Shown piece after piece: positions 23,478 to 34,418 of a stretch of 64,000 bases of DNA. Position 1 is the stretch's first letter, and the number at the start of each line of letters is the position of its first letter. Origin of the DNA: Sophora flavescens (Eukaryota; Streptophyta; Magnoliopsida; Fabales; Fabaceae); assembly GCA_030762895.1 (NCBI GenBank), contig CM061062.1, positions 134,895,104 through 134,959,103 of the forward strand. Direction: 5' to 3'. The position numbers and the translations under genes are program-made. The notes under the pieces are model-generated. The model saw only the letters and a program-made list of their open reading frames with translations. It was not told where the DNA came from and did no database searches.

Positions 23478-24584
23478 AATGGAATGCTGAATCATCAAGC
23501 TCTGGTTTGACAGAATATCATAAGTGGAAGACTCCAACTCAAAATGGAAGGATTGGATTCGTTGCCCTATAACATTTTGGGTATGTTGGACATTCACAAC
23601 CCTTACCTCTACCCCTTTTTCAGAAGTTATCTTTTCATGGTTGTGTCTGGAACGAGAGTGTATCTATTCAGAAACATTTTTTACATCATCTTTGTTGGTC
23701 AAAGAGAATTCATTACATGGTTGAAAGATTCCATTTTATATGACGATGAAAAAGAACCTCTTCACCTTCAAAGAACAACTGAAAGTCTGTTTTACACCAT
23801 AATCACCCACTCTCTAGTTACTAGATTGAGTCTTTGGTGTAGAGCTCCTTTTTATGAAGAAAATGTCCCTGGAAACCTCCCTTCATTACATCAATTCTTG
23901 TGTCTGAACTCTCTGCATCACTTCATATACTCCATTTTTGACATCTTTCATGTGTCAAGAAACTCTGTCACTATCTTGTTTGAAAATTGTTTGTATCTTG
24001 ATATCTCATCTGAGCTGAATTTGTCTGACACTGATGATGAATACTATGCTTCTGTCCCTCAAGTCTCTGTTTTTGTGTCTGCCTCATCTTTGATTAACTT
24101 CTCTGCAATAACTCATTCTGGATCACCTGAAAGAATCAATTTGGTTGAACCTTCTGAGTAAGGTGAAGTATTTGTGATAGAAGAAGCTCTTCACTTTGCT
24201 GAAAATGAAGTTGTAATGGAAGAAGCTACAGCTGTTGAAGTTTCTTCTGATGAAACAAGCTTGGTATCTCTCTCTGCTTCTGAAGTGCTATCTGCACCTC
24301 TGTCAAATATCCTACTTCTGCCATGGTATGATAACTACCATCAGGCAATGCATCCAGATTAAGAAATGGTTTAAACCATCCCTCTTCTGTTGGACTCTGT
24401 GTAAAGCAATCAAGAAGATGAGAACCCGCAACATGTCCCTCAATATGCTGATGTGAATCAAAGAGCTGAACAGAATCCGGCGCATGTCAGTGATCCTATA
24501 GCTAGAGCTGAGTTGCATGGTATGAGACAGGAAATGAAACAAGTAGTAAAATTTATGCACAAGATCCTTGAGAAGATGAATTGA
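23478..24584 (+). pseudogene. Env-like ORF of the Sirevirus-like element, C-terminal part
   Basis: This continues the ORF cut at 2907. One frame begins at 23480 (WNAESSSSGLTEYHKWK). After a frameshift near 23540-23568, a long open frame runs from 23544. It is hydrophobic and aromatic-rich (IHNPYLYPFFRSYLFMVV), then acidic (LSDTDDEYYAS, EEATAVEVSSDETS). It has stops at 24159 and 24360 and further breaks, and ends in a coiled-coil-like tail (QEMKQVVKFMHKILEKMN) with the stop at 24582. The acidic region and terminal coiled coil resemble other env-like ORFs of this element class. A membrane segment around codons 20-45 of the 23544 frame is possible but not strong. Function is unknown. Confidence 0.55.
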
Positions 24585-24814
24585 TTAAAGTTTTTCAATG
24601 ATGCTTTTACTTTAGTTTCTGTCCTTTTTGAACTATTGATTAAATGTTGTTTGTTTGATCTTTTGTTAGACTCGTATTTATCTATTTGATGGTTGAAGTT
24701 TATCTTATATTTGTTGGGTAGTATAAACTTATGTATTATATCTTATATCATATGCCTGTTTTTCTAACAAAATATCTCCCCAAAAGTACCAAAGTACTTT
24801 CCTTTTTGATAATG

Positions 24815-25075
24815 CCAAAAGGGGGAGAAAGAGAAAGAAATAAGAAATTGAAAAAAAAGAAAGAAATAAGAAATTTTAAAAGAATAAATGATAAAACTCT
24901 TCGCTGTCATAAGCATAGCATAAGTTTAGGGGGACTCTAAACTCTCTTAACAAAAGGCTTTGTTAATCTTAATCTCTTATTTGTTTGTTCTAAAAGTTGT
25001 ATCATCTTTGTCTCTTTTGCTTTTTCAATATAAAATCATATGGAATGTTTGTCATCATCAAAAAGGGGGAGAAAG
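24815..25075 (+). other. Repeated polypurine tracts before the 3' LTR
   Basis: Two matching purine tracts, CCAAAAGGGGGAGAAAGAG (24815-24833) and CAAAAAGGGGGAGAAAG (25060-25075), are each preceded by AT-rich text. Multiple AAGGGGGAGA tracts upstream of the 3' LTR are a known hallmark of Sireviruses. The second primes plus-strand synthesis if it adjoins the LTR. Confidence 0.7.
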
Positions 25076-26935
25076 GTAAGTCATAAAGCATATGACTCGT
25101 CGTGTGTCTGACTCACACTCCTGTGGCCCTTGTGTGTTTTGATGAACCCAAACATCATGTGATCGATTTTACATTGAACCATTTGAATATTGCGTATCAT
25201 CTACATGAGTTGTGTAGCCAAAGCATTCTATCTCTTAGCAAATCAAGTCAACAAAAGATTATGAAAGAATCAAAAGGTTATATACAAGCATCTAACTCAA
25301 AGCTGACGAAGTACAATGTGTCTGAAGACTGACTCAGACTGAAGCTTATATCAACATCTCTCAGACTCATCAATCTATGAAAAAGAACAGGTAGCAGCAG
25401 TATCAAAGCAAAGCAGTCAATGACTATCATCTTCACTGAAAGCTAAAGGAAAAAGACTTATCCATTCAATAAGCAAACAAAAGAAAAGAAAGTATCAATC
25501 AAATACTCTTATAAGAATATTATTCGTTCTTACAAGACTGTTTGTGCTTATTGAAGACCAAGAAGCCTGAAGTAGTTATCAAGTCAAACTAATGATCAAA
25601 GTATTCCAAAAATACAAACACTGTCTTCTGAAGGAAGTTGAAAGAAGAAGGATCAAGATTACAAATCAGAACAAGACTAAGAAGTCTCACTTCAAAGAAG
25701 CGTCTATCTATCTCAGTATGCGTCTAAGCTTCTGACAGATTAACTTGTTTGATTCAAAAGATATTCAAACATCCACAAGCTTAGAATATGTGAAACTCTA
25801 AGTCCCCTTCGATATTATTGAAGCACGCGCTAAGGAGAAAAACTCTCTATGAAGAAATCACTTAATCTCTGATTCAAGAGTAAGAGTGATTTGAAATATA
25901 GTTAATTAAACTTGAAAGAAGTTTATTAATATATTTCTTATCTTCAATCAAAATCAGAAAAAGGAGAAAAACAAAAAGGCAAAGCTACAGAAAAGCATTC
26001 CTTGAGTAAGAAAGAGAAAAGCTACTTTATCTGAGCTTTTCTAAGTGTTGCACAAATAAGGAAAGAATGCTGCCCAAAGCCAGAAAAGCATATCTGCTAT
26101 ACTCTGCTATCATCAAGGAATTCCTAACGTTCTTCATAACATTTATTGTCAAGTCAGAACGACTATTTCCTAGAGAACAAAGTTGAAGAATCTCAAGTGC
26201 AACTCAACGGATCTCTGTGATCAAGTATAAATAGAAGAAGTCGAAGACTAAACAAAATAGTAGTGAGTAACATAGTAATAAGCTACAAGAGAAAGCCAAT
26301 ATTTACTCATCAGTGAAAAAGCTATATTACTCAAGAACAACATTCATCTTATCAAATCTATAGCTGAAAGCCTTGATTACTCACATATCTTCTTCACACT
26401 CTGAAAATCATTTGAAGAAAAACTCATCTGCAACTCACCAAGTTCCAAGTTCACATTCACTCTCTGTAGTGTTAAAAGATTGGTTGAATTGCTTTGTAAC
26501 TTTGAAGCTGTGCTTCAAAACTCTGAGCCTGAAGAAGCTTGTTTCAAGAATACTTGTTAAGCCTGAAGAGGATAGATGTACAAACAATACTTGTGGTTGA
26601 GCCTGGAGAGGCTAGGTGTGCAAATAATACTCGTTTGTAACCTTGATCAGTTATAGTGTTAAAGCTTGGTGAAACCAAGACTGGATGTAGCCCAAAGTTT
26701 GTGGGTGAACGAGGATAAATCTGAGTATGGTTTTCTCCTAACTCTTACTTTACTATTAACTTTGTTTAATTGTTTTAAGTGACTAACTCAGGTGTGTTGA
26801 ATAGTTACCGATCAGTTTGTTGAGAAAGGCGTTTGTCTTTAACTGACATTAACTGATTCTGTTTTGTGCTTCTTAAACTCTAATTTTCGAAAATATTATT
26901 CAACCCCCCTTCTAGTGTTGTTTTGTATCATTTCA
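25076..26935 (+). repeat. 3' LTR of the plus-strand Sirevirus-like element
   Basis: It shares long stretches with the minus-strand LTR at 27163-28436, for example GAGCCTGGAGAGGCTAGGTG, ACTGGATGTAGCCCAA and a common end ATTTCA (26935). The left edge is set by the polypurine tract at about 25075 and is uncertain by some 30 bp. TATAAATA at 26226-26233 is the likely core promoter. There is no coding potential. Confidence 0.7.
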
Positions 26936-27090
26936 ATAATTTCCCATAGACCAGAGTTTGTGGACATGATGAACCATTGAAATCTTTCATTCCAGTAGAT
27001 GTAGTTTTCTCCATCAAAGAAAGGAGGTTTGGTCATGGATGCTCCTTCCATCCCTGAGTTGCTTTCGCTTGTGCTCACTCCAGCCGTCAT
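26936..27090 (-). pseudogene. Gag N-terminus of a minus-strand Sirevirus-like element
   Basis: Reading leftwards from the ATG at 27090, about 52 codons are open and contain the copia gag start motif TKPPFFDGENYIYWNERF and ending GLWEII. The frame is cut at 26935 by the end of the plus-strand LTR. This is the 5' end of a copia gag lying 56 bp after its PBS. The rest of this element must lie left of the window. Confidence 0.75.
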
Positions 27091-27148
27091 GATTATTGTT
27101 CAACAGGATCTTTCCTCAACACTGTTAAGTGCTCAACCTAAAGGTTAA

Positions 27149-27160
27149 GCTCTGGTACCA
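27149..27160 (-). other. Primer binding site of the minus-strand Sirevirus-like element
   Basis: The reverse complement reads TGGTACCAGAGC, one base from the canonical TGGTATCAGAGC (initiator Met tRNA). It lies 2 bp from the LTR end at 27163, which sets the minus orientation and the LTR boundary. Confidence 0.8.
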
Positions 27161-27162
27161 AC

Positions 27163-28436
27163 TGAAATGAACAGATATAAAACATGAGAATGGGGATTGA
27201 ATTGTGTTTTAGTTAAATTTTGGCAAATAACAAAGTTTTCTTTCTAATAAGAGGTTAGCCACAAAGAGGCGTCTAATATATAATAGGATATACAAAACTT
27301 AGCACTTTCAACCCTATTAGCATAATAAATATAAAGCAAACTGAAGGAATAAGATAAGAGAGTAAACACAGATTTATACTGGTTCACCCCTAACCTTGGG
27401 CTACATCCAGTCCTTGGTTTTTCAAGTATTAACACTATAACTGATTAGGTTACAAATGGGAATTGTTTGCACACCTAGCCTCCGCATGCTCAACTAACAA
27501 GTATTGTTTGCACACCTAGCCTCTCCAGGCTCAAACAAGTATTCCTTCAGCAAGCCTCTTCAAGCTCTACAAATGGTAAGAGTTGAATGAAGCAGCAGCT
27601 TCACAGATTATAGCTTTGCAAGTCAACCGAATAACACTCAATGAGTGAATAAGTATTTAAGGTGGGTATGACCGCAATAAGACTTCTCAATAAATACAAA
27701 TGATTAAGCAGAGAAGTTTTCTAAGAAGAACTTAAGAGAGCTTTGAATGTGAAGAGAGTATTGAATGCTTGAGTGATTTCGTTCAGGTGTGTGTCTTCAA
27801 CAGTCTTCAAAGTCTATTATTTATACTCATTAGTAATAAATCCGTTGAGGAGGATTCTTCAGATGAGTAAACTTTTGTTCTTCATTCATTAATGCCAAAG
27901 GGTCGTTCTGAACTTGTATTTAATGTTTATGGTCATTGGAGAGCTTCAAGACAAATTGAATGTATATGTTGGCATTGCTTTATCAGAGTGCAGCTTGATT
28001 TAGAGCAGTGTTTGTTGCTTTTCAGACTTGGGCAGCGCGACTTTCCTTATTTGTGCAACACGGGTCTGTGACCGAGTAAAGGACATTTTTCCTTTTGCAA
28101 CAAAAAGAATTTCAAGCACGGATTGATGCTTTAAGCTTCTGAATTTGAATTTATCGATTCAAAAATGCAAAGGAATATTCTTTACTATCGAATCAAGATG
28201 AAGCGAAGGACTTCCAGTCATTTTGAAGAATAAGACGCATTCTCATGGTTTGTAGGAACTGAGTCTTACTTCAGATGCATAGTAACACAGACGCATCTTT
28301 AAGACTTGTATGTTCTTACTTTATGATCTGCACACTTAATACACATATATATTAGTGAATTTCAAGAGGTTTACTTAAAATCATTCTTTTGTTTGGATCC
28401 ATCAAAATTAGAGATGTCAAAAACTTAATCTTAACA
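27163..28436 (-). repeat. 5' LTR of the minus-strand Sirevirus-like element
   Basis: On the minus strand it begins TGTTAAGATTAAG (28436) and ends GTTCATTTCA (27163), so it has TG...CA ends and is about 1274 bp. It is homologous to the plus-strand LTR at 25076-26935 but shorter and diverged. It contains a TATA-like GTATAAATAATAG in antisense near 27822. Confidence 0.75.
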
Positions 28437-29690
28437 GTTACCGCACAATAAGTGATAAAAGTGTGGTTTGTTTTATTATTTTAACCAATCAGTTTTGCAA
28501 CAAATTTTTTCTGACTTGGTCTTGCACAATTTTTTAGAACTGTTGCAAAAAATTTATTTGCTATCTTCTGATTTTGCTCCAACATGTTCTTAGAGCATTA
28601 GTTGCTTCAGAATAATTTCAACCTTATCCTATTATATTAAACGTGCAAATTTGAACAAAATATTTTGAACTTACTAGCTAGAAACGATTTTGGATTTGTT
28701 GTTGAACGTGCTCCAATATTCATTACCGCTTTCCTTATTGCTTGCAACATTCAGCAAATTGGTTTACTATGATGCATTCTTATCCATTTTAACCATATAA
28801 AAAAAACACCTTCAACCTTATCTTACTAAGCCTTCTTTTATCTGGTCCAACGTGTTTAACTTAATGGGGTGGAAGCTGGAGAGACTGGTGGTCGAGTTTC
28901 CCTGCTTCAATGTTAAAAGTGTGAGATGTGACTTAAAAGAAGCTTCTCATGGTATTCCTTCAACCTTTATTGGTGGAGGGATTAGGGTTAAGTGGGAATC
29001 AATTCTAATTTGTAGAGAAACCCCCAGTGTTAAAGTTTTGTTTTTGCAAAAGAACCTCAAACAATAAGTAAAAATAAAAAGTCAAATGGATTTTAAATTT
29101 TATTTTTACAGTTAGGTGATTTTGGATCTAAGATTAAAAGATAAAATTTGGAGGGTTCTTAATCAAATAGTTATGAACTGTCATACTCAACGATGAGGTA
29201 TCAAACTAAAACTGACTTGGTATCTTTTGATTGGATCAAGATCTTCTGTCATACTTTCGTGTCATATTTTATGCCCCTTATTAATGACAATTTATCATTT
29301 AAAAAAATAAAATCATAACTAACAATGAAGGATAAACGTCACTCTCAAATTTGGCAAGTACGAATTCACCAAAATACAACTAAGCTAAGGAAAAAATAAT
29401 AAAAATAAATAGGGCAGAGCCACGGCCAAGGCCTGACCGCTAACGTTAACTCATGCTTGCTTGATGCGTCTGCTGCAAATTTCCCACCAAGGAATTTCAC
29501 GGTCCAAAATCACAATCTTAGGCAGCACAAAACAAAATTCACGATCACAATCCATGTCACACAAGGGACCTAAAAATCCTCAGAACTCATTGGACCCACT
29601 CGTCATAATCCTCTGCGAATCCTAGCGCGTTGCGAGCACGTGCATTCCCAAATCCTAGCGAAGTTCGCCAACACGACAAAGATAGACTAA
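28437..29690. other. Intergenic, no recognisable gene
   Basis: AT-rich single-copy-looking sequence. A 71-codon open stretch at 28852-29067 has no recognisable motif and no supporting context. I see no element termini, RNA gene or promoter I would defend. Confidence 0.5.
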
Positions 29691-30016
29691 GGGTGCGTTT
29701 GGGAAAACAACTTAATTAAGAGCTTATCACATAAGGCCTTATCGCATGAGAGCTTATGCCATAAGCGCTTAAAGAAAGAAAAAGAAAGAAAGGGGCATAA
29801 GATGATTCGAATAGTGAAAAACATGGAGAGGGTGTTTAGTCCATAAGCTCTTATGATAATTCCATAAGCTTCTCCCAGTGACTTATGAAAATAAGTCAAA
29901 AACTCCTTATGGGATGACATAAGTTATTTTTATAAGCTCTGCCAAACACACTGCATAAGAGCTTATGTCATCAGATAAGTCAAAAGGAGCTTAAATAAGC
30001 TCTTGCAAACGCCGCC
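29691..30016. mobile_element. Tourist/Harbinger-type MITE, 326 bp, TSD TAA
   Basis: Left end GGGTGCGTTTGGG; right end, as reverse complement, GGCGGCGTTTGC. It is flanked by TAA at 29688-29690 and 30017-30019, the TWA-type target expected for PIF/Harbinger. The interior is built of repeated AAGAGCTTAT/ATAAGCTCTT words, the same words found at the ends of the larger element at 38299-41872. Non-coding. Confidence 0.8.
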
Positions 30017-30066
30017 TAAGACTAGTTCCAAAAGGGCCTCCACTGTAACCTAGAACCCTCTTCATC

Positions 30067-30228
30067 GGAACCGGATGCTCCCCAGTTACTAGTTACTGGA
30101 GAGGTCCATTTAAAGAGATAAAGACACATTTAATAAAATAATATTATTTTTTAAATAATATTATTTTATTAAATGTGTCTTTCTCTCTCATACTGGACCC
30201 ATCCAGTAACTGGAGAGGAACCCGTTCC
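30067..30228. mobile_element. Mutator-type MITE, 162 bp, perfect 9-bp TSD
   Basis: CTCTTCATC occurs at 30058-30066 and again at 30229-30237. Between them the ends are inverted repeats (GGAACCGGATGCTCCCCAGT against GGAACGGGTTCCTCTCCAGT, about 20 of 24 matching). The centre is a near-perfect hairpin: arms 30115-30149 and 30153-30187, one mismatch, TTT loop. A 9-bp TSD is typical of Mutator-like elements. Confidence 0.85.
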
Positions 30229-30265
30229 CTCTTCATCTCTCTTCATGTCACTTTCACTACTACTA

Positions 30266-31094
30266 GGATGTTGATCAACTGATCCAAACTGATTCAAATC
30301 GTCAAAATCGAATTTAAAAACCGAACAAACCACAAACTGAAAAACCGAAAACAGAAAAAACCATTTTTTTTTTCATTGAATTGGATCAGATTTTGGATCC
30401 CCAAGTGAAATCATATCCAATCCAAACCGAACTACTATATACATATACTATTATTTTTTAATATTTTTGTTGGAATGACATATATGAGACTATTTAGGAT
30501 AAATATTAATGTCTTGAAATTATATTTTGCTAAAAATTTTGACGCATAACATATATATAATTGATTGGATAAACATGACAAAATAGGAAACCAATTAAGT
30601 AAATTTGAAAAATATTTAAGTACATTTTTTATAGACGATTCAAGGAAAATATAGGATAAATAAGAGTAGATATAGATATTAATATAAAAAAATATTTTAC
30701 TTAAAGGAACGTGTTAAAAATATACATATATTTTTTTTTCTAAACTCTCAAATTTAAATTTTGTCAATAATTCTCTAGAATTTTCCTCACTCGTCATGAA
30801 AATCAAATAATGGTTAATATGGAATAAATAGTTGATGCCTTTCATAAAGATTCTACTGTTCTAACATATAGAGAGATTAAAATAAGTATTGACACCATAA
30901 ATTAGCTCCCTTAAATAAAGATTATCTTTTGTTCACTATTAAACAGTAGAAAGGACCCCTGACATAAAAAAAAACATGACAAAAACTGAATTATCCAATC
31001 CAATCCAAACCGCATTTGATTGGATTGGATCGAATCATATTTTTTTAAGGAAGCAAATCGATCCAATCCAAACAGCATGTTGTTTTCATCATTA
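30266..31094. repeat. Truncated copy of the GGGGTGTTCATC element
   Basis: The left end (GGATGTTGATCAACTGATCC) and most of the interior align with 31838-32633, including the ATCCAATCCAATCCAAACCG clusters and the tract around TAGAAAGGACCC. Similarity ends near 31094 at TTTTCATCATT; the right terminal inverted repeat is missing. Non-coding. Confidence 0.65.
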
Positions 31095-31837
31095 CTATCA
31101 CGAATTACTACTTCTTTAATATTAAATTTTGCAAAATCCAATGTGTAAAAGAGAATATTTAAATTTGATTCTAGTAAATAATCTCAATTATAATCATTCT
31201 TTTCTTATATCCCACCCTTTCTCCGGAATCCCATAAGAGATTTATCAGATGTAACTAGAAACCTACACCGCTACAATCACTGTATTACGGAATTTACTTT
31301 TTGGATTTTGCAAAGCCCACCAATAATAGAATTTAGAAATCATAATATGAGTAGTCTGAGTGATCATAAGATCAAACTTGAGGTGATAGGTTGCTATAAT
31401 ATCCGTTCCTATATTCATATTTGAAAAATTATCAGTACCGTGACTCGTATTGATGTGGGTAACAATTTTAGAATCATTACCGGCAGCCTCTAGATATCTA
31501 AATATCCGTATCCGCATCCATTACTCGTATTGTAACGGTAAAAAAACAATAAATAACAAATAAACGTTATAACAATTAAAAAATATTCTAAAGTATTTCA
31601 AATCTAATCATAAAATATTACGAAAAAAATTTTAAATAAATAAAAAAATTTATAGATGTAACTAGGATTAAAAAGTTAAGAATCTTTAATAATATAAATA
31701 AATAAATAATTATATATACAGATATATATGTACAAATGTGTGGGGTAGGTGAGTATGATAATACTCGTACCCGTACCCGTACCCGTACCTATATCCATTC
31801 AAATCTATGGATAATTAGCCGTATCCGACCCAAACTA
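31095..31837. other. Intergenic, short GTACCC repeat
   Basis: No gene. A short hexamer run, CCCGTA about four times, lies at 31764-31790, and (AT/GTAT)-rich stretches surround it. It contains fragments of a dispersed GTATCCG-rich repeat. Confidence 0.5.
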
Positions 31838-32633
31838 GGGGTGTTCATCAACCGATCCAAACCGATTCAAACCGCAAAAACCGAACCGAAAAACCGAAAA
31901 CCGAACAAACCGAAAACCGAAAAAACCGAAAACCGAAAAAACCGCAATTTTTTATTGGATTGGATCGGATCGGATTTTGGATCCTATAGTGAAATCCAAT
32001 CCAATCCAAACCGATCTATTATATACATATACTACTATTTTTGAAATTATAGTATTACTCATACTTAAACATTATTCTTCATACTTTTATGTCCTCATTC
32101 TCTTTAATATATTTGTTGTAATGACATATAGAAGACTATTTAGAATAAATATTAATGTTTTGAAGTTATATTTTACTAAAAGGTTTGATACATAGCATAT
32201 ATATATTTGATTGAGTAATCATGAAAAATAGGAAAATAATTAAGTAAATTTGAAAAATAATTAGCTACAATTTATTTGTAGCCGATTCAAGGAAAAAAAA
32301 TAGGATAAGTGAGAGTAGATATAGAGAATTAATATAAAAGAACGTGCTAAAAAATACCAATAATTTTTTTCTTCTCAAACTCCCAAATTATAACAAAGAT
32401 TATCTTTTATCCACTATTAAATAAGTAGAAAGGACACTTGAAATTAGAAAAAAAAATAAAGTATGACAAAAACCGAATTATCCAATCCAATCCAAACCGC
32501 ATTTGATTGGATTGGATCGGATCGGATTTTTTTAAGGAAGCAAACCGATCCAATCCAAACCGCACGATATTTTCATCATTGGATCGGATGACTTTTTAGC
32601 TCAAAACCGATCCAATCCAATCCACGAACACCC
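31838..32633. mobile_element. 796-bp element with GGGGTGTTC terminal inverted repeats
   Basis: Left end GGGGTGTTCATCAACCGATC; right end, as reverse complement, GGGTGTTCGTGGATTGGATT. Both subterminal zones are rich in TTGGATCGG words or their complement. It lacks coding capacity, so it is probably a non-autonomous DNA transposon; the superfamily is not assigned because no clear target-site duplication is visible. A second, truncated copy lies at 30266-31094. Confidence 0.6.
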
Positions 32634-32656
32634 TTAACCCAAACCCATTGTCATCC

Positions 32657-32664
32657 TATAAATA
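32657..32664 (+). promoter_or_regulatory. Candidate TATA box of the folate-biopterin transporter gene
   Basis: TATAAATA lies 172 bp upstream of the chosen ATG and only 24 bp past the end of the repeat at 32633. It is a consensus match in a plausible position; no transcription data are available here. Confidence 0.4.
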
Positions 32665-32835
32665 AGTGTTGAGGGTTTGATCCGTAGTTATAAGAGGATA
32701 GATCACCCTTTGAAGCCCGAATAGAAACTTTGCAAAACCCACCAATAGACTGTACTTGAAGAGATCCCTATTCCCCGTAGTTGTTTTGATTGTCAACTTC
32801 ATCTAAAGGGGCGTCGAGTTCTGAATCTCAAAACC

Positions 32836-33310
32836 ATGATTTACCCCTCGATTCCTTCCGTGGGGAACATGCCAAAATTACATAAACTACCACTGCCCAA
32901 GAGACCCTCTCTTGCGTCGCACTGGAGACCCATCATCTGTCTTCAACAGTGGAATCCTAATGCAATTAGTAAACCCACATTCATGGCGAACACGAACCAA
33001 GTTATTATTGTTAATAAAGAGAAGAAACAAAGGGTGTATGAGAAAGAGAGGAGTCATAATCATCCTCATGTGGGAAGCAGACAAATGCTGTTGTTGTGTG
33101 GGTTTGGTTATTGGGTACAAGGCTTTAGGTGCTTTCCATGGCTTGCTCTCAATTTTCACATGGCTAACAATCTTAACTTGCACCCTTCATTATTGCAACT
33201 TGTGCAGAATACTGCTAACCTCCCCATGGTGGCTAAACCCCTTTATGGAATTCTTTCGGACGCTATCTATATTGGCGGTGCTCACAGAATCCCTTATATT
33301 TTCGTAGGAG
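32836..33310 (+). CDS. Folate-biopterin transporter (BT1/FBT family), exon 1
   Basis: The product resembles plant folate-biopterin transporters (the FBT8-like, predicted-plastid group of the BT1 family in the major facilitator superfamily), integral membrane carriers for folates or pteridines. This exon encodes residues 1-158: a weakly conserved N-terminus, then the family block LLCGFGYWVQGFRCFPWLAL and NLPMVAKPLYGILSDA leading into IPYIFVG. The donor is GGAG/GTAAAC after 33310. Joining to the acceptor before 34419 restores a continuous family sequence (V-G-V-L-L-Q) and keeps the phase (475 nt here, 1151 nt in exon 2, together 542 codons with stop). The ATG at 32836 is the first in frame; one at 32869 is an alternative. 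A transit peptide is not obvious. The frame is undamaged. Confidence 0.9.
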
Positions 33311-34418
33311 GTAAACCCACGTATGAAATTCATCCTGTGTCTTTTAATTCTCAAGTGAGCAAAATTGTAGAGTGAGAAAGTAAGTTGGGTCCACCCTGAT
33401 TATTTTAGAGTGTATTGAAATTTCAACGTACCTTAACTAATCAAGATAGATGTACCCTTACTTTCTCGACTTTTAAAAAAGAGGAAAGTTGTGTTCTGTT
33501 CTACATACATGTAACATTGCTCTTTCTTTTATGCTTTTGATTTTCTTATAAAGAGATAAATGTTTTCTTTTGATGTTTTTGTGTATTTTGCTTTCTTTGA
33601 GTGATCCAATTGGTATTTTTTGTTTTTCAATATTACAAGGATTTGGCCAATGGTTGCCATGTTTGTGCTCAACTTCCCTCTTTTTTTGTATACAATTCCT
33701 TTCTATACAGGGACAATAGCTAGATCAATTTCCTTATAAAGTAAAATTCAACTTGGTTGAATATAAGTAATATCACTGATTATGAAATATAAGAGGGTAG
33801 AGGGAAAACCAAGTTGGAACTCCTTTATTTGACTTGATAATTTCTCTTACCTTAAGATTCAATAAAAGCTAAAGATTTTCTTGTGTTGGAGTAACTTATG
33901 GCAACATCGAAAGATTTGAATATGGGAAAACAAGAAGAAGTTGGCAGTGGTATTATGTGTAAGAATAAGCGTATAGCCACATGTTACATTGTGATGTATA
34001 TAGTTGGAGTGCCAATCTCATATATTTACGAAAGTTTCTTTAATAAGATTAGGCATTTGGCTTATATTTTGTTAAAGCTCCTGATATTTCTAAGGGGGTT
34101 TCTCCAATAAACATGTTGAGGGATTGGAAGTGTGTTCAAATTAGTTTATTTTGTATTCAAAAGTGCTTATAATCAAAATCTCATTCAGAGAACTTTTGAA
34201 AAAGAAATATAAGGTGATTTTCCCTGGAAAATTAATCATAACCTAGCCTTAAGTCCTTGACCTCGATGTGTCTTCCTTCCTTTCTTTGTTGATCATGTTT
34301 TCTTCTACATTTCGGAGGATACCTTACCCTGAATTTTTTTTGTAACTATCTTCTCTTCTTAATGAATTTATCATTTATAAAAAATTGAAACAAGATGCTT
34401 ATGTAGTTCAACCATCAG
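33311..34418 (+). other. Intron of the folate-biopterin transporter gene
   Basis: GT...AG intron of 1108 bp. It is T-rich and holds no recognisable gene; the 70-codon stretch at 33898-34110 has no family motif. The acceptor is CCATCAG before TTCTTTTGCAG, and a second AG ten bases further on (TTTTGCAG) would break the family match. Confidence 0.8.

Noticed and set aside
23544..24161. Stand-alone 205-residue membrane protein
   Set aside because: Better explained as the continuation of the env-like ORF split at 2907; it shares frame and element context.
30115..30187. Hairpin as a transcription terminator or miRNA gene
   Set aside because: It is the symmetric centre of a MITE with TIRs and a 9-bp TSD; a small-RNA role is possible but not shown.
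31764..31790. Possible telomere-type repeat
   Set aside because: The unit is CCCGTA, not the plant TTTAGGG/CCCTAAA, and only about four copies occur.
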